Source: Cellulosimicrobium sp. ES-005 (GTDB taxonomy: Bacteria; Actinomycetota; Actinomycetes; Actinomycetales; Cellulomonadaceae). From it: DNA of 64,000 nucleotides. Both the position numbers and the translations under genes were made by a program. The notes below the pieces were generated by a model. The model did not search any database. It had not been told where the DNA came from and saw only the letters and a list, made by a program, of their open reading frames with translations. Position 1 is the first letter of the stretch; every line of letters begins with the position of its first letter. Positions 9,082-16,804 of this stretch are shown here, piece by piece. The stretch spans positions 434,001 to 498,000 of the forward strand of contig NZ_CP159290.1 in the NCBI RefSeq assembly GCF_040448685.1. Direction: 5' to 3'.

Positions 9082-9560
9082 CGCCGTCGGTGCTCCCCGT
9101 CGTGCTCCTCGGCGCGACCCTGCTCGCGACGCTCGCCCTCGGCGTGTGGTGGCAGCGGCGCCAGGGGGTCGTGCGCGCGCCGCGCACGACGACGTCCGGG
9201 TCCGCGACCGACGACGGCGCGGCGTCCTTCGACTGGCCCGCCCACGGCGTCGTGCTGGGTGCGCGCGGCACGTTCGTGCAGTTCTCGGCGGAGCTGTGCG
9301 CGCCGTGCCGGGCGACGGCGCGCGTCCTCGGCGAGGTGAGCGCAGCGCACGACGACGTGACGCATCGTGAGATGGACGTCGACGACCACCTCGACCTGGT
9401 GCGAGCATTCGGCATACTGCGCACGCCGACCGTCCTCGTGCTCGACGCGGAGGGTCGGGAGGTCGCCCGCGCGAGCGGGGGGATGAACCGCGCCCAGGCG
9501 CTCGCGGCGCTCGCCGTCGCGGACGCGGGAGCGGCCTCCGCGACCGCGCACGACGCCTGA
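9078..9560 (+). CDS. Membrane-anchored thioredoxin-like protein (CAPC active site)
   Basis: A 160-residue thioredoxin-fold protein with an N-terminal membrane anchor (about 5-23) and the redox motif CAPC in FVQFSAELCAPCRATARVL. The cis-Pro loop is ILRTPTVLVLD. It probably faces the exterior and handles disulfides or sulfur transfer. It overlaps the preceding membrane-protein gene by 4 nt and is followed 38 nt later by a DUF4395 gene. The pairing corresponds to mycobacterial ThiX (Rv0816c) and its neighbour near glnR. Confidence 0.88.
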   Translation: MTPSVLPVVLLGATLLATLALGVWWQRRQGVVRAPRTTTSGSATDDGAASFDWPAHGVVLGARGTFVQFSAELCAPCRATARVLGEVSAAHDDVTHREMDVDDHLDLVRAFGILRTPTVLVLDAEGREVARASGGMNRAQALAALAVADAGAASATAHDA

Positions 9561-9598
9561 CCCACGCCGTCCCCGACGGCCGCACCGGAGGAGACCGC

Positions 9599-10078
9599 AT
9601 GAGCGACCAGGCTGGGCGAGGCGACGCCACGACGGAGCGCGGGACTGCGCCCGCCGGCATCGACCCGCGGGGGCCGCGTGCGGGGGCGGGCATCACGGCG
9701 CTGCTGCTCGCGGTCGTCATCCTCCTGTGGACGTCGCCCGCCGCGCTCGTGCTGCTCGCGCTCGTCGCGGCGAGCTTCCTGCTCGGCGCGATCCGGGGCG
9801 CGCAGGGCACGTGGCAGGCGTGGGTCTACCGCGTGGTCGTGCTCCCGCGCATCGGCCCGACGGCGGAGCGCGAGGACCCGAGGCCGCCGCGGTTCGCGCA
9901 GGCGGTCGGCCTCGTCATCACCGGCGCAGGGGTCGTGCTGGGGCTGCTCGGCGTCGAGGCGGCCGTGCCCGCCGCGGCGGCGCTCGCGCTCGTGGCCGCC
10001 GTCCTCAACGCCGCGTTCGGCCTGTGCCTGGGGTGCGAGCTGTACCTGCTGCTGCGTCGGGTCGCCCCCGCGCGCTGA
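9599..10078 (+). CDS. DUF4395 domain-containing membrane protein
   Basis: A 159-residue protein with four membrane segments and the family's characteristic last helix, FGLCLGCELYLLLRR, with two Cys spaced by two residues (CLGC). DUF4395 proteins are regularly encoded beside thioredoxin and rhodanese genes, so a role in electron or sulfur handling across the membrane is inferred. GGAGGAGACCGC precedes the ATG, a strong ribosome site. Confidence 0.85.
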   Translation: MSDQAGRGDATTERGTAPAGIDPRGPRAGAGITALLLAVVILLWTSPAALVLLALVAASFLLGAIRGAQGTWQAWVYRVVVLPRIGPTAEREDPRPPRFAQAVGLVITGAGVVLGLLGVEAAVPAAAALALVAAVLNAAFGLCLGCELYLLLRRVAPAR

Positions 10079-10140
10079 CGCTCCCGGGCTGACGCGCTCG
10101 CGGGCTGACGCGCCGGTGAACCGGTGCGGTCGGCCGCGGG

Positions 10141-10536
10141 TCAGTAGACGAGGGCCTGTGCGCCCTCGCGCAGCGCCTCCTCGACGAACACCGCCGCGCC
10201 GGCGATCCGCACGCCGGGCAGCACGTCGTCGGCCGTGATCCCGCGGCGCGCCGCGCACTGCGTGCACACGGTGAGGGTGCCGGCGGCGAGCACGGCGTCG
10301 AGCAGGTCGGGCAGCGGGGCGGCGTGCTCCAGCTCGAGCTCCGCCGCACGCCCGGGCAGCCCGAACCACGCGGCCTCGCCCGTGAGCCACACGCTCACCT
10401 CGACGCCTGCCGCGACCGCCGCGGCGGCGACGGTGAACGCCTGGTTGGCGGCCTCGGGGCGGTCGAGCCCCGAGGTGGCCTTGACGACGAGCGAGCGCTG
10501 ACGGGGAGCCGCGGGCGGCGGCACGATGTCGGTCAC
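10141..10536 (-). CDS. DsrE family protein
   Basis: A 131-residue DsrE/DsrF-like protein. A beta-alpha start (SLVVKATSGLDRPEAANQAF) is followed by VWLTGEAAWFGLPG and a CTQC pair (LTVCTQCAARRGI) at the position where sulfur-carrier Cys residues occur in the family. It probably relays persulfide sulfur. The gene is on the opposite strand to its thioredoxin and DUF4395 neighbours. The GTG at 10536 has a TACGCT box 7 nt upstream and no Shine-Dalgarno, so it is likely leaderless. Confidence 0.82.
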   Translation of the reverse strand: MTDIVPPPAAPRQRSLVVKATSGLDRPEAANQAFTVAAAAVAAGVEVSVWLTGEAAWFGLPGRAAELELEHAAPLPDLLDAVLAAGTLTVCTQCAARRGITADDVLPGVRIAGAAVFVEEALREGAQALVY

Positions 10537-10543
10537 GCGGCCG

Positions 10544-10549
10544 AGCGTA
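10544..10549 (-). promoter_or_regulatory. -10 box (TACGCT) of the DsrE gene
   Basis: Minus-strand TACGCT, 7 nt before the GTG at 10536. Confidence 0.45.
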
Positions 10550-10603
10550 GCCCTCCCCGCCGGCGTCTTCCCCGCCCGCGGCGTGGTCGTCCCGCCCGGC
10601 CGG

Positions 10604-10609
10604 TAGGAT
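10604..10609 (+). promoter_or_regulatory. -10 box (TAGGAT) of the 37-residue membrane peptide gene
   Basis: TAGGAT lies 7 nt before ATG 10617, with no Shine-Dalgarno sequence between. Confidence 0.5.
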
Positions 10610-10616
10610 CGGGCGC

Positions 10617-10730
10617 ATGAGTCCGCACACTCTCGAGCTGATCTTCCTCGGCCTGCTCCTCGCGGCGACGGTCACCATCACGTGGTTCGCGGGGTACGTC
10701 GTCTACAAGCTCTACAAGGGCCAGCGCTGA
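10617..10730 (+). CDS. 37-residue single-span membrane peptide
   Basis: A very short gene encoding MSPHTLELIFLGLLLAATV and continuing through one membrane helix to a basic end, VVYKLYKGQR. The call rests on a clear helix followed by positive charge, GC-rich third positions, and a well-placed -10 box. It lies 67 bp before the nitrobindin-like gene. The function is unknown; single-span peptides of this size often assist larger membrane proteins. Confidence 0.65.
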   Translation: MSPHTLELIFLGLLLAATVTITWFAGYVVYKLYKGQR

Positions 10731-10797
10731 CGCTGCCGCGCGGGGCGAGCCCCGCCCCCCGCACGTCGCCCCGCCCGACTCCGAGAGGTGGTCGCTG

Positions 10798-11394
10798 ATG
10801 CCGTTCGAGTTCCCCGAGGGGCTCGCGCCCGAGGTCTACCCGCTCGCCTGGCTCGTCGGGAGCTGGCGCGGCGAGGGGGTCGTCAAGTACCCGGGCATCG
10901 AGGAGACGCCGTTCGTCCACGACGTCGTGTTCGACCACGACGGCGGCCCGTACCTACGCTACGAGTCGACCCTGCGACTCCTCGAGACCGAGGTGCCGGA
11001 GACCGTCCCCGACGAGGGCGCGTGGCCCGAGCGCGACGCCGCGACGCTGGACGCCGCGGCGTCGGACGCCCCCGTGTGGTCCACCGAGACGGGCTACTGG
11101 CGCGTGTCCACCGACCGGCCCGACGGGCTCGAGGACGACCGGCACCCGCTCGAGGTGCTGATCGCCGACCCCGCGGGCCGCGTGTCCGTGTACCTCGGAG
11201 CGGTCGGCAACGGCCGCGTGGACCTGGCGAGCGACCTGATCGCCCGCACGTCCACCGCGTCGGAGGTCACGGCCTCGAAGCGGCTGTACGGGTTCGTCGA
11301 GGGCCAGCTCCTGTGGGTGTGGGAATTGGCGGCCTTCGGTGAGCCGTTGCAGTCGTACGCGTCCGCGAAGCTGACCCGGCGCCCGACGACCTGA
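10798..11394 (+). CDS. FABP-like (nitrobindin-family) beta-barrel protein
   Basis: A 198-residue protein of the fatty-acid-binding-protein-like/nitrobindin family. The diagnostic GxWxGxG is present as LVGSWRGEGVVKYPGI (about 20-35), and the rest alternates strands typical of a 10-stranded barrel. Family members bind haem or small hydrophobic ligands. The C-terminal His that ligates haem in true nitrobindins is not obvious here (the end reads LQSYASAKLTRRPTT), so another ligand is possible. GAGAGGTGG precedes the ATG. The same gene (Rv0813c) accompanies thiX and glnR in mycobacteria. Confidence 0.88.
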   Translation: MPFEFPEGLAPEVYPLAWLVGSWRGEGVVKYPGIEETPFVHDVVFDHDGGPYLRYESTLRLLETEVPETVPDEGAWPERDAATLDAAASDAPVWSTETGYWRVSTDRPDGLEDDRHPLEVLIADPAGRVSVYLGAVGNGRVDLASDLIARTSTASEVTASKRLYGFVEGQLLWVWELAAFGEPLQSYASAKLTRRPTT

Positions 11395-11456
11395 CCCGCG
11401 GGCCGACGGACGAGCGCGCCCGCACGCCCGGACGCGCCGACGAAGGAGGACCACCC

Positions 11457-12599
11457 GTGACCACCGGCTACACCAGCCCGCTCCTGTCCCGCCACGGCGC
11501 GGTGCCCGCGACCGGCCCCGACGAGGGCGTCGCCTGGCACTACGGCGACCCGACGGGGGAGCAGCGCGCGCTGCGCACGGGCGGTGCCGTCGTCGACCAG
11601 TCGCACCTCGGCGTCGTCACGGTCACGGGTCCCGACCGGCTGAGCTGGCTGCACTCCATCACGTCGCAGGACCTGACGAACATCTCCCCGCGCACGTCGA
11701 CGGAGCTGCTCGTCCTCTCCCCGCAGGGGCACGTCGAGCACGCGGCGTCCGTCGTCGACGACGGCGAGACGACCTGGCTCGTCACCGAGCGCTCGCACGC
11801 CGCCGACCTCGCCGCCTGGCTCGACCGGATGAAGTTCATGCTCCGGGTCGAGATCTCCGACGCCACCGACGCGTGGGCGGCGCTCGGCGAGCCCGTCGAC
11901 GCCGAGGGCGCGGAGGACGAGCCGGTCACGTGGCGCGACCCGTGGCCGCGCGTCACCGGCGGCGGCACGCGGTACGGCCCGCCCGAGGACGAGCACCCGG
12001 GCCGGGAGCGGCCGTGGCGGCTCGTGCTGGTGCCGCGGGCCGAGCTGGCCGACGCCGTCGCCGCGCGCGAGGCGGCCGGGTGGCGGCTCGTCGGCACGTG
12101 GGCGAGCGAGGCCGCCCGCGTCGAGGCGTGGCGGCCGCGGCTCGCGACCGAGATCGACCACCGGTCGATCCCGCACGAGACCGACTGGCTGCGCACCTCC
12201 GTCCACCTCCACAAGGGCTGCTACCGAGGCCAGGAGACGATCGCGCGCGTGCACAACCTCGGGCGCCCGCCGCGCCGGGTCGTGATGCTGCACCTCGACG
12301 GCTCGGGGCACCTGCTGCCCGCGCCCGGCGCCGAGGTCACGCTCGACGGGCGGCCCGTCGGCGCCGTGACGTCGGTCGCGCGCCACCACGAGCTCGGCCC
12401 GATCGCGCTCGCCGTCCTCAAGCGCAGCGTCCCCGAGGACGCCGAGCTCCTGGTCGACTGCGACGGTGGCGCGATCTCCGCGGCGCAGGAGGTCGTGGTG
12501 CCCGGCGAGGGCGTCTCGGTCGACCGTCCCGCCCCGCGCGGCCCCGTCGGCCGGGGGATCACGCCCCGCGGCGAGGGCGCGCCGACGAGCATGCTGTGA
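11457..12599 (+). CDS. ygfZ: YgfZ/GcvT-domain folate-binding protein
   Basis: A 380-residue tetrahydrofolate-binding protein related to GcvT, which assists assembly or repair of certain Fe-S enzymes. The signature K-G-C-[FY]-x-G-Q-E is present as HKGCYRGQETIARVHN (about 251-266). The N-terminal half has GAVVDQSHLGVVTVTGPDRLSWL as in the family. GAAGGAGGA precedes the GTG start. The last four bases overlap the start of the FUSC gene (GTGA). Confidence 0.93.
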   Translation: MTTGYTSPLLSRHGAVPATGPDEGVAWHYGDPTGEQRALRTGGAVVDQSHLGVVTVTGPDRLSWLHSITSQDLTNISPRTSTELLVLSPQGHVEHAASVVDDGETTWLVTERSHAADLAAWLDRMKFMLRVEISDATDAWAALGEPVDAEGAEDEPVTWRDPWPRVTGGGTRYGPPEDEHPGRERPWRLVLVPRAELADAVAAREAAGWRLVGTWASEAARVEAWRPRLATEIDHRSIPHETDWLRTSVHLHKGCYRGQETIARVHNLGRPPRRVVMLHLDGSGHLLPAPGAEVTLDGRPVGAVTSVARHHELGPIALAVLKRSVPEDAELLVDCDGGAISAAQEVVVPGEGVSVDRPAPRGPVGRGITPRGEGAPTSML

Positions 12600-13756
12600 C
12601 CGCGGGGCCGGCGTCCGGGCGCCCGCCGGGCCCGGCCTCCGGACCCGGCGCGGTCGACGTCGCCCGCACCGCGTGGCGCCGGCTCCTCCTGCGCGCCCGG
12701 ATCCGGCAGGGCGTCTCACGCGTCCGCGTGGCGCTGTGGCCCATCCTCCAGGCGTCGGCCGCCGCGGGCCTCGCGTTCGGCATCGCCCGGTACGGTCTCG
12801 GCCACACCGCTCCCTTCTTCGCCCCCGTCTCCGCGTGGGTGTGCCTCGGGTTCAGCCAGGACCGGCAGCTCCGCCGCGTCCTCGAGCTCGCGGTCGGGGT
12901 CGCGATCGGCGTCGGGCTCGGGGACCTCGTCGTCCACGCGATCGGCTCCGGGTGGTGGCAGGTCGCCGTCGTGCTCGCCGTCTCCGCGCTCGCGGCCCGC
13001 TTCATCGACCGCGGCGCGATGCTCACGACGCAGGCCGGCGTGCAGGCGATCGTCATCGTCGGGCTCCCGGCGGCGCAGGCCGGCGGCCCGCTCGGGCGGT
13101 GGACGGACGCGCTGGTGGGCGGGGCCGTCGCGCTCGCGGTCGCGGCGCTCACGCCCGGCGACCCCCGCCGTCGTCCCCGGCTGCTGGGTGCCGAGGCGAC
13201 GACGGAGCTCGCCGCCGTCCTCGACGTCCTCGCGCGAGGGCTGCGCAGACGCGACCGCGCCGACCTCGAGGCGGCGCTCGTCAAGGGCCGCGCCTCCGAG
13301 GGAGCGCTCGAGGACTGGCAGTCGGCGGCGTCGTCGGCGCGGGAGCTCGCACGCGTCACCGCGGCCGGGCTGCGGCACCGCGACGAGCTCGGCGGCCTCG
13401 AGCGACAGGCCGTCCTCGTGGACCGCGCCATGCGCAGCGTGCGCGTCCTGGCGCGGCGTGCGATGCCGGTCGCGGGTGGGCCGGACGAGCGGGAGCTCGA
13501 CGCGGTCGCGGACCTCGTCGCCCGGTTCGGCGCCGGGGTGCACGTGCTCGCGGAAGCGGTCGGCGCCGGCCGCGACCCGGCCGTCGCGCGCGAGGTCCTC
13601 CTCGAGGTCGCGCACAGCGCGGACCCGCACGCGCTCGGCGACGGCGACTGGCAGGTGCAGTCGCTCGTCATGCTCGTGCGGTCGCCCATCGTCGACCTCC
13701 TGGAGGCGGCCGGGGCGTCGCCGCAGCAGGCGCGCGACGCCCTTCCCGAGCTCTGA
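12596..13756 (+). CDS. FUSC-family membrane protein (aromatic acid exporter-like)
   Basis: A 386-residue protein. Residues about 35-190 hold five or six membrane helices with GLGHTAPFFAPVSAWVCLGF, the conserved FUSC opening. The C-terminal 200 residues are soluble and rich in Arg, Glu and Leu, probably helical and cytoplasmic. Relatives export aromatic carboxylates. The start overlaps ygfZ by 4 nt, so the two are coupled. Confidence 0.82.
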   Translation: MTAGPASGRPPGPASGPGAVDVARTAWRRLLLRARIRQGVSRVRVALWPILQASAAAGLAFGIARYGLGHTAPFFAPVSAWVCLGFSQDRQLRRVLELAVGVAIGVGLGDLVVHAIGSGWWQVAVVLAVSALAARFIDRGAMLTTQAGVQAIVIVGLPAAQAGGPLGRWTDALVGGAVALAVAALTPGDPRRRPRLLGAEATTELAAVLDVLARGLRRRDRADLEAALVKGRASEGALEDWQSAASSARELARVTAAGLRHRDELGGLERQAVLVDRAMRSVRVLARRAMPVAGGPDERELDAVADLVARFGAGVHVLAEAVGAGRDPAVAREVLLEVAHSADPHALGDGDWQVQSLVMLVRSPIVDLLEAAGASPQQARDALPEL

Positions 13757-13824
13757 GCGGACCATCCCGGCCCGTCGGGGCGAACCGGACGTTCTTCACC
13801 CTGCACAGCGGAGCCCCGGGCCGG

Positions 13825-13830
13825 TACCGT
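13825..13830 (+). promoter_or_regulatory. -10 box (TACCGT) of the phd-vapC pair
   Basis: TACCGT is exactly 6 nt before ATG 13837, with no Shine-Dalgarno present. Confidence 0.45.
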
Positions 13831-13836
13831 CGGGGC

Positions 13837-14157
13837 ATGGAGGTCCCCGTCAGCGCCCTGCGCGCCGAGCTCAAGTCGTGGATCGAGCGGGCCAGGGAGG
13901 GCGAGGAGGTCGTCATCACCGAGCGCGGCGTCCCCGTCGCCCGGCTGACGGGCGTCGCGACGGCAGACCTGGTCACCGAGCTCGTGCGCGACGGCGTGCT
14001 GGTCCCGCCGGCGGGCGAGCGCCCGGTCCACGTGGTCCCCGCGGGCGGCGACGCCGGCGCGCGACCCGCGACGACGGACGGGGCGCGGTCGTCCGACGGC
14101 GTCCGTGGTGGTCGTGGGGGCGGCGTCGCCGCGCTCGTCCGTCGGATCCGGCGCTGA
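13837..14157 (+). CDS. Type II antitoxin, Phd/YefM family
   Basis: A 106-residue protein whose first 45 residues match Phd/YefM antitoxins (VPVSALRAELKSWIERAREG, then VVITERGVPVARLTG). The C-terminal half is Gly/Arg-rich and low in complexity, longer than usual for toxin-neutralising tails. The PIN-domain toxin starts 7 nt after its stop. The pair probably autoregulates. Confidence 0.86.
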   Translation: MEVPVSALRAELKSWIERAREGEEVVITERGVPVARLTGVATADLVTELVRDGVLVPPAGERPVHVVPAGGDAGARPATTDGARSSDGVRGGRGGGVAALVRRIRR

Positions 14158-14164
14158 GGCCCCG

Positions 14165-14602
14165 ATGGCCCTGGTCTACTTCGACGCGAGCGCCCTCGTG
14201 AAGCTCTGCGTCCCCGAGGCCGGCTCCGCGCTGGCCAGCCGCCTGTGGAACCGGGCGGACGTCGTCGTGACGAGCCGCCTCGCCGACGTCGAGGTGCGGG
14301 CGGCGCTCGCCGTGGGCGCCCGCGCCGGCGTGCTCGACGGCCCGGGCCACGCGAGCGCCCTCGGCGCGTTGGACGAGCTGTACCCCGCGCTCCACGTCGT
14401 CGAGGTCTCGGGCGAGGTCGCCGACCGCGCGTCGGCGCTCGTCGCGGCCGGTGCGCTGCGCAGCAACGACGCGGTGCACGTGGCGAGCGCCCTCGTTGTC
14501 GCGCACGACGACACGATCGTCGCGGCCTGGGACCCGCACGTGGTGACCGCCGCGCGGTCGGTCGGGCTGCGGGTGGTGCCGTGGCCCCTCGCCAGACCGT
14601 AG
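14165..14602 (+). CDS. Type II toxin, PIN-domain ribonuclease (VapC-like)
   Basis: A 145-residue PIN-domain protein. The four acidic metal ligands are visible: Asp in LVYFDASALVKL, Glu in RLADVEVRAAL, Asp in LRSNDAVHVASAL, and Asp in VAAWDPHVVTAA. It is therefore likely an active Mg-dependent RNase, inhibited by the Phd-like partner. ATG 14165 begins right at the conserved first strand, so the longer upstream frame is not needed. Confidence 0.88.
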   Translation: MALVYFDASALVKLCVPEAGSALASRLWNRADVVVTSRLADVEVRAALAVGARAGVLDGPGHASALGALDELYPALHVVEVSGEVADRASALVAAGALRSNDAVHVASALVVAHDDTIVAAWDPHVVTAARSVGLRVVPWPLARP

Positions 14603-14605
14603 GCT
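14600..14605 (+). promoter_or_regulatory. -10 box (TAGGCT) of the DUF2516 gene
   Basis: TAGGCT overlaps the vapC stop codon and is 7 nt before GTG 14613. This favours that start over the GTG at 14607, which would lie only one base past the box. Confidence 0.4.
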
Positions 14606-14612
14606 CGTGCCC

Positions 14613-14951
14613 GTGGGAATCATCGGGTCGCTGCAGTGGATCGTCTACCTCGCGCTCTCGCTCGTCGTGTTCGGGACGCAGCTCTTCGCGCTCGTCGACG
14701 CGATCCGGCGTCCGGCCGGAGCGTTCACGGCCGAGGGGAAGCTGACCAAGCCGATCTGGCTCGCGATCCTCGCGGTCGCCGCGGCCCTCGGATTCCTCTC
14801 GCTGCCCCTCGGCGGCGGTGTGAACCTCGGCTTCATCGGGCTCATCGCGGTCGTCGCGGCGATCGTCTACCTCGTCGACGTGCGCCCGCGGCTCCAGCCG
14901 TACGGCAACGGCCGCGGCAACGGGTCGTCCGGCCGCCCCGGCGGCTGGTGA
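14613..14951 (+). CDS. DUF2516 family membrane protein
   Basis: A 112-residue protein with three membrane segments and the pattern IVYLALSLVVFGTQLFALVDAI, then LTKPIWLAILAVAA, then a terminal YLVDVRPRL, as in actinobacterial DUF2516 proteins. Function is unknown. The last 20 residues are Gly/Asn/Arg-rich. The alternative GTG at 14607 would add two residues. Confidence 0.8.
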   Translation: MGIIGSLQWIVYLALSLVVFGTQLFALVDAIRRPAGAFTAEGKLTKPIWLAILAVAAALGFLSLPLGGGVNLGFIGLIAVVAAIVYLVDVRPRLQPYGNGRGNGSSGRPGGW

Positions 14952-14958
14952 CGCGCCG

Positions 14959-16002
14959 GTGACCGCGCACGTCCACGGCGGGGTCGAGCGCGCCGCCGTC
15001 CCGCTCGCGGAGGTCGTCCGGGGCGACCTCGTCGAGTCGGTCCACGCCGGGCACCTCGTCCTGCTGAGCGGCGACGGCGAGCCGGTCCTGGAGCGTGGCG
15101 ACGCCGACGCCGTGATCTGGCCGCGGTCGAGCGTCAAGCCGTTCCAGGCCGTCGCGATGCTGCGGCACGGGCTCGTCCTGCCACCCCGCCTCCTGGCGCT
15201 CGCCGCCGCGAGCCACAACGGGGAGCCGGTGCACCTCGCCGGCGTCCGGGAGATCCTCGACGGCGCCGGGCTCGACGAGTCGGCGCTGCGGAACACGCCC
15301 GACATGCCGCTCCACCCGCCCGCCGCGTTCACGTGGCAGCTCGAGGGCCACGGGCCGTCGTCGATCACGCAGAACTGCTCCGGCAAGCACGCGGCGATGC
15401 TCGCGACGTGCGTCGCCGCCGGCTGGGACACCGCCACCTACCTGGACGTCGACCACCCGCTGCAGGTCGCGGTCCGCGAGACCGTCGCCGAGGCGACCGG
15501 CGTGCCGGTCGAGCACGTGACCGTCGACGGCTGCGGCGCGCCACTCTTCTCGACGACAGTGCGCGGCCTCGCGCGGGCGTTCGGGCGGCTCGCCGCAGCC
15601 CCGGAGCGCGACCCGCGCTCGCCGGAGGCGCACGTCGCGCGCGCGATGGCGGCGTTCCCGGAGATGGTCGGCGGGACGGGCCGGGACGCGACGCTCGCGA
15701 TGCGCGCGGTACCCGGCCTGGTCGCCAAGGACGGTGCGGACGGCGTCTACGGCGCCGGCCTGCCCGACGGCAGCGCCCTCGCCTTCAAGGTGCTCGACGG
15801 CGGCTCCCGCCCGCGGCCCGCGGTGCTCGCCGCCGCGCTCCGACGCCTCGGCGCGCTCGGCGTGGCGGGGGTCGACGACGCGGCGCTGACCGCGCTCGGC
15901 GACGTGCCCGTGCTCGGCGCGGGCCGGCCCGTGGGCGTCGTGCGGCCGGTCCTCGACGGCGCGTCCGCCGCGCCGACGGATGACGCGGAGCGTCGCTCGT
16001 GA
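14959..16002 (+). CDS. L-asparaginase, Rhizobium etli (ReAV, class 3) type
   Basis: A 347-residue asparaginase of the zinc-containing type first described in R. etli, unrelated to E. coli AnsA/AnsB. The active-site RSSVKPFQ supplies the Ser-Lys pair (Ser57 or 58, Lys60), AASHN supplies a second Ser, and the metal-binding set Cys140 and Lys143 (in NCSGKH) with Cys192 (DGCGAP) matches the Cys-Lys-Cys zinc site of that class. It hydrolyses asparagine to aspartate and ammonia. The GTG at 14959 lies 7 nt after the previous stop, and the last four bases overlap dtd. Confidence 0.9.
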   Translation: MTAHVHGGVERAAVPLAEVVRGDLVESVHAGHLVLLSGDGEPVLERGDADAVIWPRSSVKPFQAVAMLRHGLVLPPRLLALAAASHNGEPVHLAGVREILDGAGLDESALRNTPDMPLHPPAAFTWQLEGHGPSSITQNCSGKHAAMLATCVAAGWDTATYLDVDHPLQVAVRETVAEATGVPVEHVTVDGCGAPLFSTTVRGLARAFGRLAAAPERDPRSPEAHVARAMAAFPEMVGGTGRDATLAMRAVPGLVAKDGADGVYGAGLPDGSALAFKVLDGGSRPRPAVLAAALRRLGALGVAGVDDAALTALGDVPVLGAGRPVGVVRPVLDGASAAPTDDAERRS

Positions 16003-16439
16003 GGGCCGTCGTGCAGCGCGTCTCGCGCGCGAGCGTGAGCGTCGTGGCCGACGACGGCACGACGGAGGTCGTCGGGGCGATCGACCGTCCCGGGCTGCTC
16101 GCGCTCGTCGGTGTGACGCACGACGACGGCGACGCGCAGGTCGAGACCATCGCGCGCAAGATCGCGGAGCTCCGGATCCTCGCGGGGGAGCGGTCGGTGC
16201 AGGACGAGGGCGCACCCGTGCTGGTCGTCAGCCAGTTCACGCTCTACGCCGACACGAAGAAGGGCCGCCGGCCGTCGTGGAACGGAGCAGCCCCCGGGCC
16301 CGTCGCCGAGCCCCTGGTCGAGGCGGTCGTGGCACGGCTGCGCGAGCGCGGGATCGAGGTCGCGACCGGACGGTTCGGCGCGCACATGGCCGTCGAGCTC
16401 GTCAACGACGGCCCGGTCACCCTGATCCTCGAGGCCTGA
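15999..16439 (+). CDS. dtd: D-aminoacyl-tRNA deacylase
   Basis: A 146-residue homochirality-proofreading enzyme that removes D-amino acids from tRNA. The start [13 protein letters not shown], the SQFTLYAD strand with the catalytic-site Ser-Gln, the cross-subunit GAHM (Gly-x-x-M) and NDGPVT are all intact. GTG overlaps the asparaginase stop, so the two are translated together. It is the last gene before the long repeat tract. Confidence 0.96.
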   Translation: MRAVVQRVSRASVSVVADDGTTEVVGAIDRPGLLALVGVTHDDGDAQVETIARKIAELRILAGERSVQDEGAPVLVVSQFTLYADTKKGRRPSWNGAAPGPVAEPLVEAVVARLRERGIEVATGRFGAHMAVELVNDGPVTLILEA

Positions 16440-16462
16440 CGCACGTCCCGGAGCGCATCGCG

Positions 16463-16675
16463 TGAGGTAGAGCCGTGGTTCTTGGTGTTCGACGACGTGT
16501 GGTCGGGTTGGGTGGGCGGGGTGGGTGGTGGTGCCGCGTCTACCATCCGCCGCTCGTTCCTCGCGGCTCCCGCCAGGCCCGACCACGACGCGGCACCACC
16601 ACCCACCCCGCCCGGCGTCGTCTCGCCCTGGTCTCCGCCCACCTCGGGCGACTGCCCGCGGTGTCGGTTCACCGA
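16463..16675. repeat. Dispersed palindromic element, copy A
   Basis: A stretch of about 210 bp that recurs at 61451-61665. It begins with GAGGTAGAGCCGTGG and is built around a perfect 27-bp inverted repeat (16514-16540 with 16587-16613) separated by a 46-base loop. The loop contains TACCATCCGC and CGCCAGGCCC, shared with copy B, and the right flank (GTCTCGCC, ACTGCCCGCGG) is also shared. I see no believable coding frame: both strands give the same Trp/Cys-rich nonsense because of the palindrome. Confidence 0.85.
16514..16613. repeat. 27-bp perfect inverted repeat (core of copy A)
   Basis: Arms 16514-16540 and 16587-16613 pair without mismatch. At the third position of the arm there is a G-C pair where copy B has T-A. 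Confidence 0.95.
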
Positions 16676-16720
16676 GCATGCTCCCGCTGTCGCCTTCGGT
16701 CGCCGCGTGGCACGGTCGCT

Positions 16721-16804
16721 CCCGGCTCCCGGCTCCCGGCTCCCGGCTCCCGGCTTCCGGCTTCCGGCTTCCGGCTTCCGGCTTCCGGCTTCCGGCTTCC
16801 GGCT
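16721..16804 (+). repeat. Heptanucleotide tandem repeat, 12 units
   Basis: Five units of CCCGGCT followed by seven of TCCGGCT, without interruption. The clean change from one variant to the other is typical of slippage or unequal exchange. Not coding. Confidence 0.97.

Noticed and set aside
6367-9810. 1147-codon minus-strand frame extending the alpha/beta hydrolase upstream
   Set aside because: The hydrolase starts at the GTG overlapping the glnR stop; the upstream part lies over glnR and over plus-strand genes.
16490-16650. Small protein with Trp-Trp-Cys-Arg motif inside palindromic copy A
   Set aside because: The same peptide-like string appears on both strands because of the inverted repeat, and copy B changes frame; not a gene.
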